Part shown: positions 15,784-24,306 of the stretch, in pieces
How positions within the stretch are numbered: position 1 is the first letter of the stretch
How the letters are laid out: each line of letters begins with the position of its first letter
Origin: Firmicutes bacterium UBA1739
GTDB lineage: Bacteria; Bacillota; Clostridia; Peptostreptococcales; Anaerovoracaceae
Reading direction: 5' to 3'
Assembly: GCA_002315385.1 (NCBI GenBank)
Contig: DCHZ01000007.1
Span: 1 to 26,252, forward strand
Length of the DNA: 26,252 nucleotides
The notes under the pieces: generated by a model
Seen by the model: the letters and a program-made list of their open reading frames with translations, nothing else
Told to the model about the DNA's origin: nothing
Database searches by the model: none
Translations under genes and position numbers: made by a program

Positions 15784-17178
15784 TTAAAATTCCGCAGTTT
15801 TAGGTGTTCTCGGGAACGGGAGTACGTCTCTGATATTTGACATTCCGGTAATATACATGATGATTCTTTCAAATCCCAGGCCATATCCGGCATGCTTCAC
15901 TCCGCCGTACTTTCTGAGATCGAGATACCACCAGTAATCCGATTCATTGAGTCCCAGCTCCGCCATTCTTGCCGTAAGCACATCATAACGCTCCTCTCTC
16001 TGAGAACCGCCGATGATTTCGCCAACTCCCGGAACCAGCAGGTCACAGGCCGCAACAGTCTTGCTGTCATCATTCAGTCTCATATAGAAAGCCTTGATTT
16101 CCTTTGGATAGTCCGTAACAAATACAGGCTTTTTATAAATCTCTTCTGTGATATATCTTTCATGCTCTGTCTGAAGGTCAATTCCCCATTCAACAGGATA
16201 CTGGAATTCCTTATCAGCTTTGAGAAGTAATTCCACAGCTTCTGTGTATGTGATTCTTGCAAAATCGGAATTTACGATATTATTAAGTCTGTCAATCAGA
16301 CCTTTGTCAATAAAGCTGTTGAAGAACTGCATTTCTTCCGGAGCTTTTTCCATTACGAAGTTGATAATATACTTAATCATTGCCTCTGCCAGGTCCATAT
16401 TGTCTTCAAGGTCGGCAAAAGCCACTTCCGGTTCAATCATCCAGAATTCTGATGCGTGTCTGGCTGTATTTGAATTTTCGGCACGGAAGGTAGGTCCAAA
16501 GGTATATATATTTCTGAATGCCATAGCAAAGGTTTCAGCCTCCAGCTGACCTGATACGGTAAGGTTTGTTTCCTTTCCGAAAAAGTCTGTGGTGTAGTCA
16601 ACTGTTCCGTCTTCTTTTCTCGGCAGTTCGTTCATATCCAGTGTTGTGATTCTGAACATTTCTCCGGCGCCTTCACAGTCGCTGCCTGTAATAATAGGTG
16701 TATGCACATATACAAAATCATTGTCCTGGAAAAATTTATGAATTGCATAAGCCACCAGTGAACGAACACGGAAAACGGCCGAAAAAGTATTGCTCCTCGG
16801 TCTGAGATGTGCGATTTCTCTCAGAAATTCCATGCTGTGTCTTTTTTTCTGAAGAGGATAATCCGGTGCGGAATCCGCCTCAATCACAACCTCCGAAGCT
16901 TTGATTTCAAAAGGCTGCTTTGCATCCGGAGTAAGGGCAAGAGTTCCCTTTACCATGAGTGCCGCCGCTATCGGAGCTTTTGCAATCTCTTCAAAATTGC
17001 CTATAAAAGCCTGTTCATATACCACCTGCACGGATTTGAAAAATGTGCCGTCGTTTAATTCGATGAATCCGAATTTATTGGAGCTTCTGTTGGTTCTTAC
17101 CCAGCCCCTTATAATTATTTCTTTTCCGGCATATTCATCTGTGTTTCTGAATAATTGTCTGATCTGAATATCTTTCAT
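15784..17178 (-). CDS. asnS: Asparaginyl-tRNA synthetase
   Basis: This 464-residue class IIb synthetase charges tRNA-Asn. It has an N-terminal OB-fold anticodon-binding domain (about residues 1-115, beginning IIIRGWVRTNRSSNKFGFI), then class II motif 2 around FRAENSNTARHASEFWMIEPE and motif 3 in GYGLGFERIIMYITG near the end. The C terminus RDVLPFPRTPKTAEF is typical of AsnS. Its Shine-Dalgarno is weak (AAGAGAA). The 107-nt leader contains a 12-bp hairpin, and a promoter with a palindrome over its -35 lies upstream. I see no T-box sequence, although tRNA synthetases in Bacillota often have one. Confidence 0.98.
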   Translation of the reverse strand: MKDIQIRQLFRNTDEYAGKEIIIRGWVRTNRSSNKFGFIELNDGTFFKSVQVVYEQAFIGNFEEIAKAPIAAALMVKGTLALTPDAKQPFEIKASEVVIEADSAPDYPLQKKRHSMEFLREIAHLRPRSNTFSAVFRVRSLVAYAIHKFFQDNDFVYVHTPIITGSDCEGAGEMFRITTLDMNELPRKEDGTVDYTTDFFGKETNLTVSGQLEAETFAMAFRNIYTFGPTFRAENSNTARHASEFWMIEPEVAFADLEDNMDLAEAMIKYIINFVMEKAPEEMQFFNSFIDKGLIDRLNNIVNSDFARITYTEAVELLLKADKEFQYPVEWGIDLQTEHERYITEEIYKKPVFVTDYPKEIKAFYMRLNDDSKTVAACDLLVPGVGEIIGGSQREERYDVLTARMAELGLNESDYWWYLDLRKYGGVKHAGYGLGFERIIMYITGMSNIRDVLPFPRTPKTAEF

Positions 17179-17211
17179 TTGAAATTCTCTTTTCTTAATT
17201 TATATATTTTT

Positions 17212-17271
17212 ATATTTCACCTGAACCTGTAAGTCTTTCCGCTCTTGCAAAATTTTCCGCAGGTGAAATAT
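17212..17271 (-). promoter_or_regulatory. 12-bp hairpin in the asnS leader
   Basis: ATATTTCACCTG (17212-17223) and CAGGTGAAATAT (17260-17271) are perfect inverted repeats around 36 nt. In the asnS transcript the stem would begin about 14 nt after the predicted start. No U-tract follows, so it is not a simple terminator. Next to the 3' arm is ACAGGTT (17224-17230), which could compete for the 5' arm. It may be a regulatory or stabilising leader structure. Confidence 0.55.
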
Positions 17272-17291
17272 TTATAATTAACGTAAATTTA

Positions 17292-17320
17292 ATTTTATCA
17301 GACCTTTATCCCCGAGTCAA
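17292..17320 (-). promoter_or_regulatory. Sigma-A promoter of asnS with overlapping palindrome
   Basis: TTGACT (17315-17320) and TAAAAT (17292-17297) are separated by exactly 17 bp on the minus strand, five of six matches each. A 7-bp inverted repeat (AGACCTT 17300-17306, AAGGTCT 17319-17325) spans the spacer and touches the -35, a possible operator. A competing 5-bp repeat (CCGAG/CTCGG) covers the -35 itself. Confidence 0.75.
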
Positions 17321-17448
17321 GGTCTCGGTGAAAAAGGATTGATTTCAGTAATATTTCATGTTACGGTTCACAGCCGTTGGAAACAATTATGAAATTAATA
17401 TTGTACTGTTCAGATTCGAAGTGACTGTTCCATAGCTTTATTTCAATA

Positions 17449-18846
17449 CTATTTTACATCGTTTTCATCAAACGGATCCCCGCATTCCGGGCAGAATTTC
17501 GGCGGATTGAACGGATCCTCCGGCTCCCATCCGCACTTACTGCATCTGTATGCCTTTCCTTCGGGACGCTTAGCCCCGCATTCCGGGCAGAATTTTCCCG
17601 TATTTACAGCTCCGCAGACGCACTTCCATTCTTTATTTACAGGTTTCGCCGCCCCGCATTCAACACAGAATTTGCCGGTATTTTCTTCTCCGCAGCTGCA
17701 TCTCCATACTCCGGCTCTTTTTGACTCTGAATTTTTTATCCCGGCGCTGTTCATTCCTGATTCCGTCAATCCTGTTCCGGAATCATTACCGACCGTCTGT
17801 GTATCTCCGCTTTTCTGTTCCGCCTGCTTCCGAGTGCGATCCATTTCAAACAGATTACCTATATCGGCTCCTCCGGCCTGCCGGGACATGCCCATTCCGA
17901 AGAATCCTCCCATTGCACCCATACCGCCTTCATTTTTCGCAGCATCCTGCATAGCCTGTGCCTGTGCGCCCGCAAGATGTGCGGCGGCCATGCCGGGATT
18001 TCTCAAAGCTCCGTTTCTCTGAAGCTCTTTGATCATCTTTTCGTCTTCTTCCGGAGCCTTAACCGAAGAAACACCGATGGATACGATTTCTATTCCTCTG
18101 AATTCTTTCCATTTCTGACTCAGAGCCTCATTCAGTGCCTCTGCCAGTTCCTCAGTATGACCCGGGAGTGCCGAATATCTGATGCCCATCCCGCTGATTT
18201 TTGCAAAAGCCGGCTGAAGCGCCGTCAGGAACTCACTTTTAAGCTGACCGTCAATATTCTGACGGAGATAATCCTCTTCACTGTTTCCGCATACATTTGT
18301 ATAAAACAAAACCGGATTTGTGATTCTGTAGCTGTATTCCCCGAAGCACTTCACGGAAATATCTATATCCAGCCCTATATTTGTGTCCACCACCCTGAAA
18401 GGTACCGGTGACGGAGTTCCGTATTTATTTCCTATGAGCTCTTTTGTGTTGACATAATAAATTCTCTGATCTCTGGGAGCCTCTCCTCCGAAGGTAAATC
18501 TGCGTCCCATGTTTTTCAGTACTTCGGCTATGCTGTCGGAAAGCTTTCCCTGAAAAATTGTAGGTTCTGCCGATGCATCGTAAACGAATTCTCCCGGCTC
18601 CGCACAAATCTCCACAACTCTGCCCTGGTCCACGATCAGCATACACTGTCCGTCCGCCACTGCCGCAACAGAGCCCTGTGTAATAATATTGTCAAATCCC
18701 TTTGTATTGGAAGAACGCTTAGACATCCTTTTTCTGCCTTTGGTCATCAGCACATCCGCTTCCATTGATTCACAGTAAAAATACTCTTTCCATTGATCTG
18801 CCAGAACTCCTCCGGCACTTCCGAAAGCCGCTTTAATTAAACCCAT
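17449..18846 (-). CDS. SPFH-domain protein with C-terminal zinc ribbons (YdjI-like)
   Basis: This 465-residue protein opens with MGLIKAAFGSAGGVLADQWKEYF, characteristic of the YdjI branch of the SPFH (stomatin/prohibitin/flotillin) family. The SPFH fold covers about residues 30-275; a Gly/Met/Ala-rich linker follows, then three double-Cys zinc ribbons (about 380-465). B. subtilis YdjI helps bring PspA to the membrane together with YdjG and YdjH. The two genes upstream encode YdjG- and YdjH-like proteins in the same order, so the same membrane role is likely, though no pspA is in the window. The start lacks a Shine-Dalgarno and overlaps a 16-codon ORF that has one, suggesting coupling. Confidence 0.88.
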   Translation of the reverse strand: MGLIKAAFGSAGGVLADQWKEYFYCESMEADVLMTKGRKRMSKRSSNTKGFDNIITQGSVAAVADGQCMLIVDQGRVVEICAEPGEFVYDASAEPTIFQGKLSDSIAEVLKNMGRRFTFGGEAPRDQRIYYVNTKELIGNKYGTPSPVPFRVVDTNIGLDIDISVKCFGEYSYRITNPVLFYTNVCGNSEEDYLRQNIDGQLKSEFLTALQPAFAKISGMGIRYSALPGHTEELAEALNEALSQKWKEFRGIEIVSIGVSSVKAPEEDEKMIKELQRNGALRNPGMAAAHLAGAQAQAMQDAAKNEGGMGAMGGFFGMGMSRQAGGADIGNLFEMDRTRKQAEQKSGDTQTVGNDSGTGLTESGMNSAGIKNSESKRAGVWRCSCGEENTGKFCVECGAAKPVNKEWKCVCGAVNTGKFCPECGAKRPEGKAYRCSKCGWEPEDPFNPPKFCPECGDPFDENDVK

Positions 18847-18887
18847 TTCCGTACCACTGCAATGCCGCCGTCAATTATCAGCGGCAT
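18837..18887 (-). CDS. Candidate 16-residue leader ORF upstream of the SPFH gene
   Basis: A tiny frame encoding MPLIIDGGIAVVRKWV starts behind a good AAAGGAG Shine-Dalgarno with a 6-nt spacer. Its stop codon lies just inside the SPFH gene, seven bases past the first base of that ATG. As the SPFH ATG has no Shine-Dalgarno of its own, ribosomes finishing this ORF could restart there. Two further small frames precede it (18871-18918, MSLIIRKGEADAADN; 18915-18944, MRKSCRGTS), chained by overlapping stop and start codons. The peptides resemble nothing I know; a chance origin is possible. Confidence 0.35.
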   Translation of the reverse strand: MPLIIDGGIAVVRKWV

Positions 18888-18989
18888 CTGCTTCTCCTTT
18901 CCGAATTATTAAACTCATGATGTTCCTCGGCATGATTTTCGCATTATCTCCTCTTCATCGGGGAACTTATTAAACTACAAGTACCATAT

Positions 18990-18995
18990 ATTATA
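18990..18995 (-). promoter_or_regulatory. Possible -10 element upstream of the SPFH gene
   Basis: A perfect TATAAT lies in the 223-bp gap between the TPM gene and the SPFH gene. At 17 bp upstream the hexamer is ATGGGG, which does not match the -35 consensus, so this is either an activator-dependent promoter or a chance match. Confidence 0.25.
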
Positions 18996-19069
18996 TCGGA
19001 AAAGCAAAATTCCCCCATATAATGTGTCTTGTTTAATGAATAATATCGTATTTTCATCGAAATTCAGCT

Positions 19070-20284
19070 TCAGAAGCTTCCTCCGCCGCCGCCGTGAAAG
19101 CGTCCGCCGGAGCTCATGTGAGTTCCGGAATCCTGCTGAGGTTTTGGCGTCCTTATCACATTTGAATACAGATATATGTCACGACAGGTTTTCAGATTCA
19201 CACTTCCCTCTTCCAGATATGCATCCGCATCCGTCTGTTTTACCGCATTATTCATTTTACGCTTCTTTGCCGATGTCAGAATAAGCCCCATGATTATTCC
19301 GAAAATTATTCCCGCCGTCAGTGCGGCAGGCCAGACTTTTGAAATAAAATACTTTACTTTACCCGAAAAAGTTGCGGGCATGTGACTGCGGTTTTCGAGA
19401 TTACCGTCATATCCTCCCCCGCCCGGATTAACAGCATAGTATTCCACCATTTTTCCGTATGTAATAAATGCATCGGCAAATTTTCCCTCGCTCAGATACG
19501 GAGCAACCGAGTTTTTAAGTTCCTCAATCCTTTTATTTCCGATAATCTCAATTGCATCGCCATATGTGGAAAACTGATACTTTCTTTCGTCCATGCTTAT
19601 ATAGAGCAGTATTCCGTCGTCATCCTCTCCGGCTCCGTAGAACAGATAATCATAATAGTCATCGGCAGTCTCTTCCGCCGTACTGCCCCACATTTCATCT
19701 TCAACTATTACCGCCACGTCCATATTTATTTCATTTCTTGTTTTTTCCAGCTGTTCCTTCACAGCGGTATTTTCATTTTCATTAAGAACACCGCTGTAAT
19801 CACAGACCGCCGGTCTGTAGAAGCTTCCCTCGACAAAAGCTTCTCCGTAAAGCTTACCGGTCACATTCACCACTGTGCTCTGACATGAATCATATTCACC
19901 AAACCTGTCAAGTTTAATCTGTGCCAGTCTGCTGATTTCGGCACATGTCTCCTCCGGAAAAGTATTTTTTGCATTTCCGTAAGCTTTTAATATCAAGGAG
20001 TCGCTTTCTTCATCAATATACAAAACCAGGCCGTTTCCGGATGAAAGCTTTGATGAAAATGCATCCGCCCCGGTCTCAGGCCTCTTATCCCCGTCTATCA
20101 CAATAATCAGTTCGGCTCCGTCACTTTCAAGCCATGAACAGCGGGTCTCCAGTATTTTTATCTGGCTTGCGGATAATTCGTCTTCTTTATCATACACATA
20201 AGTCTGTCCGGCAAATGCCGCGCAGGGAAAAAGAAAGACAATCAGAAAAATCAACATCTTAATTAAAGATATTTTTCTTTTCAT
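19070..20284 (-). CDS. Exported TPM-domain membrane protein (YdjH-like)
   Basis: This 404-residue protein starts with a signal peptide (about residues 1-25, basic start then a hydrophobic core ending AAFAG). A TPM domain follows (about 30-165), then a second TPM-like region (about 165-280). A membrane helix (about 310-335, PAALTAGIIFGIIMGLIL) comes next, then a cytoplasmic tail ending in GGRFHGGGGGSF. The glycine-rich end after a TPM domain and helix is typical of the YgcG/YdjH group. The TPM part should face outward. Enzymatic activity is not established. AGGAGG precedes the start; the gene lies 12 bp after the zinc-ribbon gene, so the two are cotranscribed. Confidence 0.88.
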   Translation of the reverse strand: MKRKISLIKMLIFLIVFLFPCAAFAGQTYVYDKEDELSASQIKILETRCSWLESDGAELIIVIDGDKRPETGADAFSSKLSSGNGLVLYIDEESDSLILKAYGNAKNTFPEETCAEISRLAQIKLDRFGEYDSCQSTVVNVTGKLYGEAFVEGSFYRPAVCDYSGVLNENENTAVKEQLEKTRNEINMDVAVIVEDEMWGSTAEETADDYYDYLFYGAGEDDDGILLYISMDERKYQFSTYGDAIEIIGNKRIEELKNSVAPYLSEGKFADAFITYGKMVEYYAVNPGGGGYDGNLENRSHMPATFSGKVKYFISKVWPAALTAGIIFGIIMGLILTSAKKRKMNNAVKQTDADAYLEEGSVNLKTCRDIYLYSNVIRTPKPQQDSGTHMSSGGRFHGGGGGSF

Positions 20285-20296
20285 ATATCTCGCCTC

Positions 20297-21394
20297 CTAA
20301 ATCATTATCAGCCCTGCGATAAGGGCTGCCGCAACAGCTGCGGCGGCTCCGGAAATCAGAGACGAGAGGACGAAATATCTGTTTTTCTTTCCCCTGTCGG
20401 TAGGATATTCGCCCACCACTTTTCCGGTCTGACCGTTTACCGCATATTTATATACGGTATCTTTGTATTTTATATTAAGCATCCATACAGGCAGAAGTGC
20501 ATATCTTATTTTACCGTCCGAAAAGCTGACGGAAGAACTCAGAGGTGTTACTCCCATATAACCCGTTGCTGTCCGTGCAAAAACATCTTCAGTGCTCTTT
20601 TTAACTCTCAGATTTGCTCTTTCGACAGATTCTTCTGCCGAAACGTCATACTTGTCGGAAAGAAATCCCGAGAGGTATGCTGTATTAAAATTCACTGCTT
20701 CGCTGTAATCGAAAGGCTCCAGAGCGTCCATGTAGCTGTCATCCGCTTTTCGCGATCCGTCAACGGGAATATGATTGAACGTCACACTTCCGCTTCTGTA
20801 AAGCCTGAAAAAGTCTGTTTTTTCGTAATTATATTCTGAATCTGCCCAGGCACTGACTAATGCGGCATTATATGTAATCGACGCATCACAGCAGCAGCCA
20901 AAAGCCCAGAACGGAACATATATTCCGGTCATCTCCGTTATCTTTTTTCTGTCCTTAAACTCTTTGGGCAGAAAAGGTCTTTTCAATGCGTCAGCCTCGA
21001 AAATCTCCACAGCTCTCTTTTTGTCGATTTTAAACGGAATTATGAAATCCGGTCTGAGACTTCCCTCAAATTTTCCTTTTACTATTGTGGCATTTCCGCA
21101 GTATGGACACACTGTTGATCCCATAGTGGAATCTCCTGTGATATCCGCTCCGCAGGAAGGGCACGTATATGACGCCAGATTTTCGGTCTCCGCTTCATCG
21201 AATTCTCTGGGTTCGAAGGAATCCCAGGAATACCTGGACTCGGAGCCGGAGCCGTGTTCCGCGTCTGAAAGCTGCTCCATAGTTTCCGGCGAAAAATGAT
21301 TCCCGCAGGAATCACATTTCAGATTACCCTCCGCCTCACTGAAAAACAGAGGTGCCCCGCAGCAGGGACATTTATAGTTTTTAATATCCTCCAT
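20297..21394 (-). CDS. Double zinc-ribbon membrane-anchored protein (YdjG-like)
   Basis: This 365-residue protein has two TFIIB-like zinc ribbons at its N terminus: YKCPCCGAPLFF with KCDSCGN (about residues 7-32), and YTCPSCGADIT with VCPYCGN (about 75-102). A long soluble region follows with a WMLNIKYKDTVYKYAVNGQT segment, and one membrane helix closes the protein (about 343-364). This matches B. subtilis YdjG, which with YdjH and YdjI supports PspA-linked envelope stress protection. Zinc binding is inferred from the Cys pairs. The Shine-Dalgarno is AAAGGAG. I found no clear promoter in the 99 bp between the EamA gene and this one. Confidence 0.85.
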   Translation of the reverse strand: MEDIKNYKCPCCGAPLFFSEAEGNLKCDSCGNHFSPETMEQLSDAEHGSGSESRYSWDSFEPREFDEAETENLASYTCPSCGADITGDSTMGSTVCPYCGNATIVKGKFEGSLRPDFIIPFKIDKKRAVEIFEADALKRPFLPKEFKDRKKITEMTGIYVPFWAFGCCCDASITYNAALVSAWADSEYNYEKTDFFRLYRSGSVTFNHIPVDGSRKADDSYMDALEPFDYSEAVNFNTAYLSGFLSDKYDVSAEESVERANLRVKKSTEDVFARTATGYMGVTPLSSSVSFSDGKIRYALLPVWMLNIKYKDTVYKYAVNGQTGKVVGEYPTDRGKKNRYFVLSSLISGAAAAVAAALIAGLIMI

Positions 21395-21493
21395 ATTCTC
21401 GTTTCTCCTTTCTCCGATGTCATGATACAGAATGTCTATGCAGGCTGTTCCGTTTGACAGCTTTTCAGAAATTCTCTTAACCTCAATGATTAT

Positions 21494-22369
21494 TCAGTCG
21501 GAATCAGATCTGAGAGTTTTATATAACGAAGCTCCCAGAATAACGACTCCTCCGATTACTTCCCTGAGTGTTACCATATCATGCAGTAATATCATTGCAA
21601 AAATAATACTGTACACCGTTTCCATTCCGGAAATTATTCCCGCCGTATGAACCTTCACATTTTTCAGCGAAGATATGAACATTGAATGAGCTGCCGCGGT
21701 GCAGACAATTCCCATGAAAACAACCGCTGCCACTTCCGAAAAGTCAATTATTATTTCACCCTTTATTACATTGGCAGTAAACACAGCCGCAAAGGGCAGC
21801 AGTATCAGTGTCGCCGTCCCCTGTTCATGCAGACATATCTGTCTTCCGGAATATTTGTTCGAAAGCTTTCGATTCATAAGAGACAGCACCGCATACGTAA
21901 AGCTGCTGACCATTCCCCACATGACCCCTGCCGTAACATTGTTCTGAAGGCTGAACTGCGGTATCGTAACCGCAACTCCCGCCAGCATAATCAGAGATAT
22001 TATAATATTACCCGTCTTAAGTCTTTCATGATACAGAAGCGGCTCCAGAAATGTCACAAAAAGCGGAAACGCCGCAAAGGTAATCGTTCCGACAGCCACT
22101 GAGGAAATCTGAATAGAATGTATGAAGGATGTCCAGTGAACTGCCATCACCACACCTGCCGCCGCCATGAACAGTAAATCCCCGATACAGTCCGGTCTGA
22201 TTTTTTCCTTCTTTACCGACATAAAAATCAGAAGGAAAAGCGATGAAAAAAGAACTCTTCCAAAGGTAACCGCCGCTGCCGGCCACGAAACAAATTTTCC
22301 TATTACTCCCGCCATCCCGAACATTGCCACCGCAAGGTGCAGCATTGCGAGATCTTTTCTTTTATTCAT
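21494..22369 (-). CDS. EamA/DMT-superfamily transporter
   Basis: This 291-residue protein is almost entirely hydrophobic and divides into two similar halves of about five helices each, the layout of drug/metabolite transporters with two EamA domains. Visible markers are AAGVVMAVHWTSFIHSIQ and SVAVGTITFAAFPLFVTFLEPLL in the first half and CTAAAHSMFISSLKNVK in the second. The substrate cannot be read from sequence. It follows an AbgA-type amidohydrolase by 113 bp and could move its substrate or product; this is inference. It ends 99 bp before the YdjG-like gene. Confidence 0.9.
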   Translation of the reverse strand: MNKRKDLAMLHLAVAMFGMAGVIGKFVSWPAAAVTFGRVLFSSLFLLIFMSVKKEKIRPDCIGDLLFMAAAGVVMAVHWTSFIHSIQISSVAVGTITFAAFPLFVTFLEPLLYHERLKTGNIIISLIMLAGVAVTIPQFSLQNNVTAGVMWGMVSSFTYAVLSLMNRKLSNKYSGRQICLHEQGTATLILLPFAAVFTANVIKGEIIIDFSEVAAVVFMGIVCTAAAHSMFISSLKNVKVHTAGIISGMETVYSIIFAMILLHDMVTLREVIGGVVILGASLYKTLRSDSD

Positions 22370-22482
22370 CTTTCCCGTGACCTTTCTCTGTCTTTATCTA
22401 CGGCAGGTGTTTCTAATACTTCATCTGCCTTGCGATATCATTATTGTTACAGTTTTCACAAGCTTTTAAATCAACAGTCTGT

Positions 22483-23802
22483 TTACTGTTTTCTACCCAG
22501 ATACTCTTCAACGACGCTGCAGAATACAATCACTCCGTCAATCATAGCCTTTTCGTTAAAATCAAATCTTACATCATGATTTGCCGCAGCACACTCGCAT
22601 AACAGAGATATAAAAATCGACCCGCCTCCGTTTTTCATTACTCTTTCCGCAAAGCAGGCGTAATCCTCACTTCCTCCGCCGGAGATATCACTTACTTTCA
22701 CATCAAAATCCGGATGTTTTTCAAACAGTTCCGCAACCCGTTTCACCATTTTACCGGAGTTTTCAAGTGAAGGGGTTCCTCCCATCTGAATTATCTCCGT
22801 CTCACAGTCGTACATTTCCGCGGCTGCTTTTATTATCCGGTATGCCGAACTCTCCATATACTCTTTTGCCTCAGTGGTTTTTCCGCGCACTTCGGCTTCC
22901 AGACAGGCTCTGTCGCATATTACATTTCGACCTGTACCGGCAGTAAGTCTTCCTACATTTATCTGAGTGGGAATGTTTCCGTACCGCGGAATCGCATGAA
23001 GATTCAGCACCGCTGATGCCGCTGCCAGCATCGCATTCTTCCCTTCATGGGGAGCCGCACCCGCATGAGCCGCTTTTCCCAGAAACCGTACGTCAAATTT
23101 CGATGTTGCCAGAGTTGCTTTTATATCTTCTTTAATTATCGAAAGGCAGGTTCTGCCACCGTTCCCGGGAAACAGATGCACAGCCATGGCATAGTCCGCA
23201 TCATCCAGCCATCCGCCCTCAACTATTGATCCTGCACCACGAACACCTTCTTCCGCAGGCTGAAATATCAGTCTTATCTTACCGTTAAACCGGTTTCTGT
23301 GTTTCATCAGAATCTGCGCTGTTCCGAGACCGATTGCGGCGTGACCGTCATGACCGCAGGCATGCATTATACCCTCAGTAACAGAGGCAAATCCTTCTTT
23401 GCAGGGTATATGATTTTTTGCTTTGCTTTCACAGACACCGAGAGCGTCAATATCGAATCTCAGCACCATAACCGGGCCTTTTCCGCAATCAAGTTCGGCA
23501 ATTGCTCCGGTAAACCCTCCTCTGGTATACGGAAGATACTTTTCACAACCGCCGTTCTCCAGTGCCCACAGATAATGCCTCTCCATCTCGTCTTCATCCG
23601 GCAAACCCATTCTTGCTTCTCTCGTGCAAACCTTTTCTCCCAGAACAGGCTCATAGCCCATCTGTGCCAGAGCTTCGGCTATTTTCGATGTCGTTCTCAT
23701 CTCAAGCCATCCGCTTTCGGCATATTTATGAAAATCTCTTCTCCAGTTAATAAGCTGTGTACTTACAATGGCAGCTTCTTTTTCTATCCATTTTTCAGTC
23801 AT
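22483..23802 (-). CDS. M20-family amidohydrolase similar to AbgA
   Basis: This 439-residue metallohydrolase resembles AbgA, a subunit of p-aminobenzoyl-glutamate hydrolase (436 residues in E. coli). The N-terminal WRRDFHKYAESGWLEMRT and the family-specific RMGLPDEDEMER region support AbgA over generic M20D enzymes. Metal ligands appear in RFDIDALG, MHACGHDGH, FQPAEEG and AVHL, with a final His in ANHDVRFDF. The AbgA partner AbgB and the transporter AbgT are not in the window, so activity on folate breakdown products is uncertain. AGAGGTAG precedes the ATG. The gene is intact and reads away from the degraded GH18 remnant. Confidence 0.9.
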   Translation of the reverse strand: MTEKWIEKEAAIVSTQLINWRRDFHKYAESGWLEMRTTSKIAEALAQMGYEPVLGEKVCTREARMGLPDEDEMERHYLWALENGGCEKYLPYTRGGFTGAIAELDCGKGPVMVLRFDIDALGVCESKAKNHIPCKEGFASVTEGIMHACGHDGHAAIGLGTAQILMKHRNRFNGKIRLIFQPAEEGVRGAGSIVEGGWLDDADYAMAVHLFPGNGGRTCLSIIKEDIKATLATSKFDVRFLGKAAHAGAAPHEGKNAMLAAASAVLNLHAIPRYGNIPTQINVGRLTAGTGRNVICDRACLEAEVRGKTTEAKEYMESSAYRIIKAAAEMYDCETEIIQMGGTPSLENSGKMVKRVAELFEKHPDFDVKVSDISGGGSEDYACFAERVMKNGGGSIFISLLCECAAANHDVRFDFNEKAMIDGVIVFCSVVEEYLGRKQ

Positions 23803-23974
23803 GACTACCTCTTTGCATAAACTTCAGATATGCACTTCCTCTTATATGTGATTCTCTTCTCTTTTTTTCACATCATATCATAACCGGTTTGTGATTTCCA
23901 CTACCACTTTTGCATTAAACCGTCGGCAGCCTCTCAGCTTTGCCGGCCTGAGATTAGAAGCAGGCTTTTTCCGG

Positions 23975-24253
23975 GTTAAGGTGGTTTATCCCAACGATTC
24001 TTTATTCCCGTTTTTTTGTTCCGGGTAATGTTTTCGCCGGATGCGAATATGATATTACATGAACAGATATTCCGAACTGATACAGAAAGCTTCAGACATT
24101 CTCAATTCACAGGGATACATAGTTATGGCGGCTCTGGCTCCCAAAACTTCCACCGACCAGCCCGGGCTGCTCTACCGGGGGCACGACTACTCAGCCATCG
24201 GCCGGGCTGCAGACAAGGTGCTGCCGATGACTTACGAATGGGGATATACTTAT
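23975..24253 (+). pseudogene. Degraded LysM/GH18 spore cortex hydrolase (SleL/YaaH-like) fragment
   Basis: On the plus strand, 65 residues from 24059 match the late part of the GH18 domain of spore germination enzymes of the YaaH/SleL type: LAPKTSTDQPGLLYRGHDY, then MTYEWGYTY. Homology stops abruptly at 24253, where that family continues with G-P-P. Just upstream, 23975-24007 reads VKVVYPNDSLF, resembling the first strand of a LysM domain, in the same frame but separated by two stops. The catalytic D-x-D-x-E part of GH18 is missing. The gene is therefore internally deleted and cut at its 3' side, where prophage sequence begins. It is the only content of the 539-bp gap between the M20 gene and the holin. 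Confidence 0.75.
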
Positions 24254-24306
24254 CTCCATCAATGTTATATGCTATGTGTTAATGCATCACTCAGGCATAA
24301 TTTTCA

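Noticed and set aside
17179..17448. T-box riboswitch upstream of asnS
   Set aside because: No T-box consensus (AGGGTGGNACCGCG-like) or antiterminator pairing is present; only an unrelated hairpin is seen.
22370..22482. Terminator between the M20 gene and the EamA gene
   Set aside because: Only a 6-bp AACAGT/ACTGTT hairpin without a proper T-tract follows the M20 stop; too weak to call.
24016..24282. Plus-strand 88-residue ORF overlapping the GH18 fragment
   Set aside because: It is a different frame over the pseudogene and has no recognisable similarity; the frame from 24059 carries the GH18 match.
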